This document shows, piece by piece, positions 58,891 through 64,000 of a stretch of DNA of 64,000 bases; position 1 is the stretch's first letter, and each line of letters begins with the position of its first letter. The stretch spans positions 6,616,125-6,680,124 of the forward strand of contig RPFO01000156.1 of the NCBI GenBank assembly GCA_009746045.1, written 5' to 3'. The position numbers and the translations under genes were made by a program. This DNA is from Mesostigma viride. Taxonomy: Eukaryota; Streptophyta; Mesostigmatophyceae; Mesostigmatales; Mesostigmataceae. The notes under the pieces are model-generated. The model did not search any database. It was not told the DNA's origin and saw only the letters and a list, made by a program, of their open reading frames with translations.

Positions 58891-60345
58891 ATGCCACCAA
58901 AACGCAGCCTTGACAAACAAATCGAGCTGCTGTCGGCATTCCCGTCGCCAGCAGCACGTGCGACATCAACTCCTGCGGACGCCAACCTTTTCGCGCTGAT
59001 CGAAGCTCTTTCCCCCGGTCTGCCTCCCTCGACGCAGTGCTCTACGCCAAATTCGTCGCCCATTCCCAAGAAAACCCGAACTTCCCATACCAAATGGGAT
59101 GTCCGCCGCTTCGGCGCCGGCCAGCGGGATTTTTGCATCTTGGAAATCTTTTCGCTCACGAAGGAACAATGTGACGATGTTATCAAGTCCCTGGCCCGCC
59201 ATGACGAACTTTTCCTGCCTACCCCTGGCGACAAGGTCACCAAGCCCGCCTGGGAATGGCTGCTTCAAGAACCGGAGGCGTACTGAAGGCAGTCATCATG
59301 TGCAGCTATACCTGCGCTGCGACGCCCAGGACATCACCCAGATTGGCTACGCTGGCCTCAGGAGCCTCCTGCATGAGCGCAGACGGGCAGCCACAGGAGC
59401 GGCAGCATCCCCGCAGAGCAGCACCTCCCCCAGCACGGACTCCATCCGAGCTGCAGTGGCGGAGCAGCTGGCGCCGATGGCTGAGCAGCTCGCCGCCCTG
59501 AACGCGCCTGACGGCCCACTCAACACTCTCTCGGCCAAGGTCAACAACATTGAAGCCAGAGTCGCCCTTAAGCTCCAGCCTCAGTTTACTGCTACGCAAG
59601 AGCACATTGCCACCAAAGTTTCCGAGGCCACAGCCACTGTGACCACCCGCCTTGACCAGGTGGAAGGCCGAGTCGGCCAAGGCCGCCACCGTGAAACTTG
59701 AGGCAGTCGCTGCCAAGGTAGACGCCCTGGCCACGCAGGTCCCCGAGATCGCCGAGCGAACGGCCACCATCGCCGCCCAACCTGCTGGTATAGGGCTAGC
59801 GATGACCCCTCGACTAGCGCCTCCTGGGCGGACCTGCTCAAGAGCCAGGCATCCTCTACCACGACCGCCATCACCACCAAGCTCCAGGAGCTGGAAGACA
59901 CGCGCCGCGAGGCCGCTGACCGCGACCGTCGCCGCTGCCGGGTCATCCTCAGTCAGGCGCTTCGACATGCCGCCAGAGGAGACCCCAGACTCTCTTCTCG
60001 ACGAGCTGAAGAAACAGCTCTTCATGCGCTTCAATGGCGTGCATGCAGCTGCCAGGTGCGATACTGCAGGGCGCCTACCGCCTGCCCCATCCACGGGCCA
60101 AGGCTGGGCCCCCTCCAGTGGTCCTCACCTTCAGCGACATCACAGCCCGAGTTCATTTCCTCTCTCGCTGCAAGAAGCTGGTGGACACCTCCTGGTCGCT
60201 TGACGACGACCTGACGCCAGCCCAGCAGCAGCAACGCCGCGATCAGTACGTGGCCCGACTACATCCGCCACAAGACCAACCCCGAGAAGCCCCAAGTGTA
60301 CTGGCGGGGCGGGGACCTCTATCTATGTGAACAAGAAACTGTGGA
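58891..60345 (+). mobile_element. Degraded LINE ORF1-like gene
   Basis: Three overlapping frames read as one broken protein. The N-terminal part (58891-59286, MPPKRSLDKQIELLSAF) ends in a stop. An Ala/Gln-rich coiled-coil-like middle (about 59300-59700, with LNTLSAKVNNIEARV) follows in another frame. The C-terminal part (about 60034-60330, VVLTFSDITARVHFLSRCKK then DDDLTPAQQQQRR) ends with a frameshift into RHKTNPEKPQVYWRGGDLYL. This arrangement and the LTPAQQ motif resemble ORF1 nucleic-acid-binding proteins of algal L1-type retrotransposons. No reverse transcriptase is present. A decayed relative is split by the piggyBac-like element at 1414. Confidence 0.65.
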
Positions 60346-60457
60346 AGCCCCCCCGGGCTTCCCCGGGATAGAGCACTCCAGCTAGTTGTCTAGATGGGGG
60401 CAATCGATTAATTAAGGGATAGCTTAGGCATTACAGCACTTGAAACGATATTAGCTC

Positions 60458-61820
60458 CAGTGAACAGCCATACGGCGTATAATACGCCGTATGGCGCGTA
60501 TTATACGCCATACGCAAGATTTCCGTATGGGTATGGGAAAAAAAATACGCACTGCGTATGGTTTGCGTATTTTTTGCGTATTGCGTATTTTTTGCGTATT
60601 TTTTGCGTATTTTTTGCGTATGAACCGCGTTCGAAGTAGCTTCTGGCATCATTTTGGACGGCAGTGGAGCCGGAACTAGACTGTATCTAGGCGACCTGGA
60701 ACTCCGCGCACAACTCCGCCGTAAGCGGAACCGCCCACACCTGGAACTCCGCGACAAATAAACGACATGCAGGTGCCAAGCTGGCCGTGCATGTACGACT
60801 GTAAGTGCATTGCTGCAGATTGCTGCGTGTCGGACTAGGGTCTAGGAGACGAAGGACGAGGAAATTAGGTGACGAAGTTATGTTGTCTGCCAACAAGGGC
60901 GCGCATCTGGCACCTAACATTTAATCGTAGCACAATTGACATCCAGGCACCATGGCTAGCGACGGTGATGGTGTGGGTCTATGGAACACGATGATGACTG
61001 GGCCGACGAGATGCAGGCCGTATTCGAGACTGTCTGGACACACATCGTGAAAGAACAGACTCTCAACAAGAAAGGGCAGCCGACAGGTAACTACAAGCTA
61101 AGTGACGTGCACACTTTTGGATGCAGAATTCTCGGGTTCTACCACCCGAGCAAGGCTAGCACCCGCCATATCATGGGCGCTACGTACGCGAAGGAGGCAA
61201 GAGTGAGCGAGTGCAAGAGGCCGCCGGAGGCATTACGTCGCAGGCTGCGGGGTATTTGGTGTGACTCGCGATGCACATAAATGCCTTATTTAGCCACGCA
61301 GGCTGCTGCTAGCCAGCCACCGTACCATATGTGTTAATGGTTTAGGGAAGCTGGGTCGGGTTGCTGGCATGCATGGTATCCTGCACGCTAGCCACATTGT
61401 TGGCAGCCCGTATGGATTCTTGCTTCATGTAGATCAATATTGCATGGTGGCCTACCACGAGTAGGCAAGATGTCTGTTTCTGGCACAATGTCTTATTACT
61501 TTTGGCAAGTTGGCCGACTGACCGTGTGCTATTTACAGACATTATTAATAACAACAGATGTACAATGCTTGTATTTGTAGGCATGCAGCGACGGCAACGG
61601 CAATATTATGTGATGATGTGTTAAATAAAGGCAAGTGGTGTTGCAAGAACACACAAAAAACATGCCTGATTGGTCAGAATGTTGAAGAACCCCCTGAACC
61701 ATGCAAAAAACAGCATTTTCAAGAGTCCCCGTATGGTTTGCGTATTATACCCCGTATGGCGTATTATACACCATACACAAGGGCCCCGTATGGCTGCGTA
61801 TTGCGTATGGCTGTTCACTG
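60458..61820. mobile_element. Non-autonomous hAT transposon
   Basis: The 1,363-bp element has perfect 17-bp inverted ends CAGTGAACAGCCATACG and a perfect 8-bp target duplication ATTAGCTC (60450-60457 and 61821-61828). CAG-type termini and 8-bp duplications define the hAT superfamily. Both ends carry subterminal copies of GTATGGCGTATTATACGC and GCGTATTTTTT words, likely transposase-binding sites. The inside holds a 99-codon frame (60981-61280, with GCRILGFYHPSKA) that I do not recognise as transposase; it may be captured sequence. Confidence 0.88.
60981..61280 (+). CDS. Small unknown ORF inside the hAT element
   Basis: Ninety-nine codons beginning MEHDDDWADEMQAVFETVW, of ordinary composition. 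It has no hAT dimerisation or DDE-type motif that I can see. It could be a remnant of the autonomous parent, a captured host fragment, or chance. Confidence 0.25.
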   Translation: MEHDDDWADEMQAVFETVWTHIVKEQTLNKKGQPTGNYKLSDVHTFGCRILGFYHPSKASTRHIMGATYAKEARVSECKRPPEALRRRLRGIWCDSRCT

Positions 61821-61932
61821 ATTAGCTCACAGCGTTATAGTACCTTCAATTAGCTCTGGCACCTTGTGGCCATTAGCTTGCGACTTAATTAGCCGACGTC
61901 TTGAGCCCACCTCACATTTGTAGCATAAGCTA

Positions 61933-62168
61933 TGCGTCAGCCTACCTATGGTATTGCACTGGTTGTATTGCACCCACAGTGTTGCGCCCCGGCACCATGC
62001 CGTGGAGAGAGCGCTCTGGGGCCTGCCCACCTGCGGCAGTGAGCCGGAGAAGCTACCAAGGGCGCCCTCCCTCCTTCTAGCTGTGTATATAATAGGGTTG
62101 AAGGTTCCTTTACTCTGTATTGGTTGGCACCCACGTGACGCAGTCACGTGCTTATTAATTAATTAATA
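61933..62168 (+). repeat. SINE-like repeat with TTAA-type tail, copy 2
   Basis: Matches 8678-8876 and ends in CACGTGCTTATTAATTAATTAAT. Shared words include GGCCTGCCCAC, GGTTGAAGGTTCCTT and CCCACGTGACG. Confidence 0.55.
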
Positions 62169-63486
62169 TGGCCGATATGATATGGGTATTCCGGTCAACG
62201 TGGGTTTGGTATACATGGACCGGCATATTGTTTTAAAGACATAGAGTAAATATTCCAGGATCATGGGCTGCGCATCATGTCTGCTGATAGATTACTTAGT
62301 TTACAATTGACTAGGTTCAGTTACTTGAAACGGACATTTTCAGTTCCTTGCCCTCCTTGATCCCGGCATCCGTGACTCAGTGATACGTGCACGTAGTCAT
62401 GGGCAGCGGTGCTCCGTCCGGCGCGAGAAGGACTACCAAGCAGCATTCAGTTGTTGTGAGCGGCGACCGATAGTGAGCGAGCAGAGACGACGGCAAGCTT
62501 GCTCATCAGAGGGTACCGGGTATTGTCATTACCAAGTCCATATGAACGCGGTGTGGAGAATGGACGGGACGGCGTCGCGAAAAAACACGTGGAGAAGTTT
62601 CGTCGCCATAGCAGCAACATATCACATAGCATCGCCAACGATGACATCTGGCAATAATTGACTGAGTAGTTTGGCTCTGTCTGTTAGTTAGATACTATCA
62701 CGTATTGTAGCAATGGACTAGTCTGTTGCGCTGACGAAGGTACCGGCATCGGTGAAGCTGACGGGTCGAGGCAGATCGATGTGAATCTTTGTTTGAATCA
62801 TACCTCAGCCCATTAGCCATTGGCCATTTGACTTGCTTCAATTTACGTCCGAATTAACTCATAACGCGCGAGTTCGTGTGACTCTTTCGTGGCCATGACG
62901 CCATGACTACGCCATGACGGGGGCCCGCCGGCATCGTGCGCGGATTTCGCTCAGTTTCTAGCAGCTGTCACGTGAAACGCAGGTGCGAGCTGGCAGCACA
63001 AGCTACTGTGACAGCTATGGCTTCTAGTGTTGTATGAAGCGGGGCAACTTTGCTAGGCTTATGGCTATAGAAGGGAAAGGCTTTTTAATCAATGTTAATA
63101 ATTGTGTTCTGCCAACATGCTGGTGAATTAGGTAGACTACCAAAAAGTCGAGCTGCGCAGAAGCATTCAGGCGTCACGGACTGCGAAGAGAAAGAAATCG
63201 AGGCACGTTTGTCCCATTATTGTGCAACGGACTTTATTTGGTTGGAGCGCTCAGCTAGCCATGAATTTTCACACCCTGCAGCGCCTTCTAATGTGCATTA
63301 ACCATAGATAACTTTGTTCCGCTAGCTAGCCCACATAGCTGACGGTCCGTTGCCACCGTAAGTTTGGTTGAGACTATGAAGCTTAGGGTGGGAAGACTCC
63401 CTTGATCGAGATAATTCTGGGGGTAATGAGCTATGGCATTGGAATGGCGGCCAATCCCATGTCCGTAAGGCTTAAAATTTCAAAGG
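62169..63486. other. Intergenic, no gene seen
   Basis: No convincing coding frame on either strand. Short direct repeats (GCCATGACGCCATGACTACGCC) at about 62895 only. Confidence 0.4.
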
Positions 63487-63559
63487 ATGATTCGGCGTGT
63501 ATACATCTTGGCTGCTCTTGTCGTGGCCGGGTTTATTGCGTTTAACGTCATTCTCCCAG
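63487..63559 (+). CDS. Probable first exon of a membrane-anchored protein (3' partial)
   Basis: ATG opens MIRRVYILAALVVAGFIAF, followed by NVILP and a good splice donor GTACGC at 63560 in phase 1. A basic start and an uninterrupted hydrophobic helix within 24 residues is typical of a type II signal anchor (as in Golgi glycosyltransferases) or a signal peptide. The downstream exons would be beyond 64000. Function cannot be stated. Confidence 0.45.
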
Positions 63560-63643
63560 GTACGCCCTTGTAGTAAATGTATTTCCTAGTGCTCACCACG
63601 CACGGTTGCTCCCGTTTTTTTAGCACAACTTGGTGTGCATGGT

Positions 63644-63826
63644 TAGATATGCGACAGCACCACCACCGTGTTGCCATTGAGGTCGAACAATCCCGCAGCA
63701 CATTGGACGTACAGTGCTGTATCATTTCAAAAATGTTTAGATATGCGACAGCACCACCACCGTGTTGCCATTTAGGTCGAACAATCCTGCAGCACATTGG
63801 ACGTACAGTGCTGTATCATTCCAACA
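63644..63826. repeat. 94-bp direct duplication
   Basis: Two copies beginning TAGATATGCGACAGCACC, period 94 bp, differing at a few bases, within the presumed first intron. Confidence 0.9.
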
Positions 63827-64000
63827 AGTCCTCAAGTCTGCCATGCGCACTCCGTTGATCGGTTGTACAGAGACCTACTGGTAGCGCCACACATTGTCGT
63901 GCACTTAAATACACAAACAGCTTGGGACGTGATCCTGGTCGCACTTGCATATGCAGGCTTTTAGGCAGCCAATGACGTTTAGGCGCTTGTCGCAACTCTT

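Noticed and set aside
58891-60345. A functional single-copy host gene
   Set aside because: The frame is broken at least twice and a decayed relative lies at 1229-1409, so it is read as a transposon remnant.

Overview
The window looks like nuclear DNA of a unicellular, probably flagellated, photosynthetic eukaryote. A green alga is the best guess. Genes are broken by many GT-AG introns, coding exons are GC-rich, introns and spacers are packed with micro- and minisatellites, and TGTAA-type polyadenylation motifs (the usual green-algal signal) follow two stop codons. The first gene is of a type usual in plastids, and the largest gene has a flagellar-type architecture. This is inference; no rRNA or organelle sequence fixes the taxon.

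Gene layout: (1) 91-710 (+), last exon of an FtsH-type AAA protease or its inactive relative, cut by the window edge. (2) 5190-6686 (-), a low-complexity ORF of unknown function. (3) 7770-30619 (-), one very large gene that I rebuilt as 22 exons with consistent reading phase. It encodes a polyQ/coiled-coil protein of about 1.7 kDa x 100 size class (about 1,720 residues) with a canonical EF-hand, possibly related to ciliary TSNAXIP1-like proteins. (4) 31331-34413 (+), a complete two-exon copper amine oxidase, divergent from gene 3 across 711 bp. (5) 40048-50070 (+), a seven-exon gene for a 774-residue protein with four degenerate copies of the hnRNP-Q acidic-domain fold around a Gly-rich core. 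(6) 50987-51095 (-), a tRNA-Arg(ACG) with a 36-nt intron. (7) 51451-56149 (+), a five-exon glutaredoxin-2 (GrxB/GST-fold) gene. (8) 63487 onward (+), a probable first exon of a membrane-anchored protein that runs off the window. Genes 3, 4, 5 and 7 were assembled from splice sites; every exon-exon phase agrees except one poorly fixed acceptor in gene 3.

The spacers at 0.7-5.2, 34.4-40.0 and 56.2-63.4 kb are graveyards of mobile DNA with readable insertion footprints: a piggyBac-like element (TTAA duplications) inside an older LINE ORF1 fragment, a Tc1/mariner-like MITE (TA) with an empty paralogous site, a SINE-like insertion with a 10-bp duplication and an empty paralogous site, a hAT element with a perfect 8-bp duplication, and a degraded LINE ORF1.

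The most unusual signal is in the introns. At seven or so exon borders the exon edge together with its splice site has been tandemly copied into the neighbouring intron, and several introns are dominated by extreme satellites (about 264 uninterrupted TGCC units, about 38 copies of a 48/49-bp unit, a 300-bp purine tract abutting a 3' splice site).
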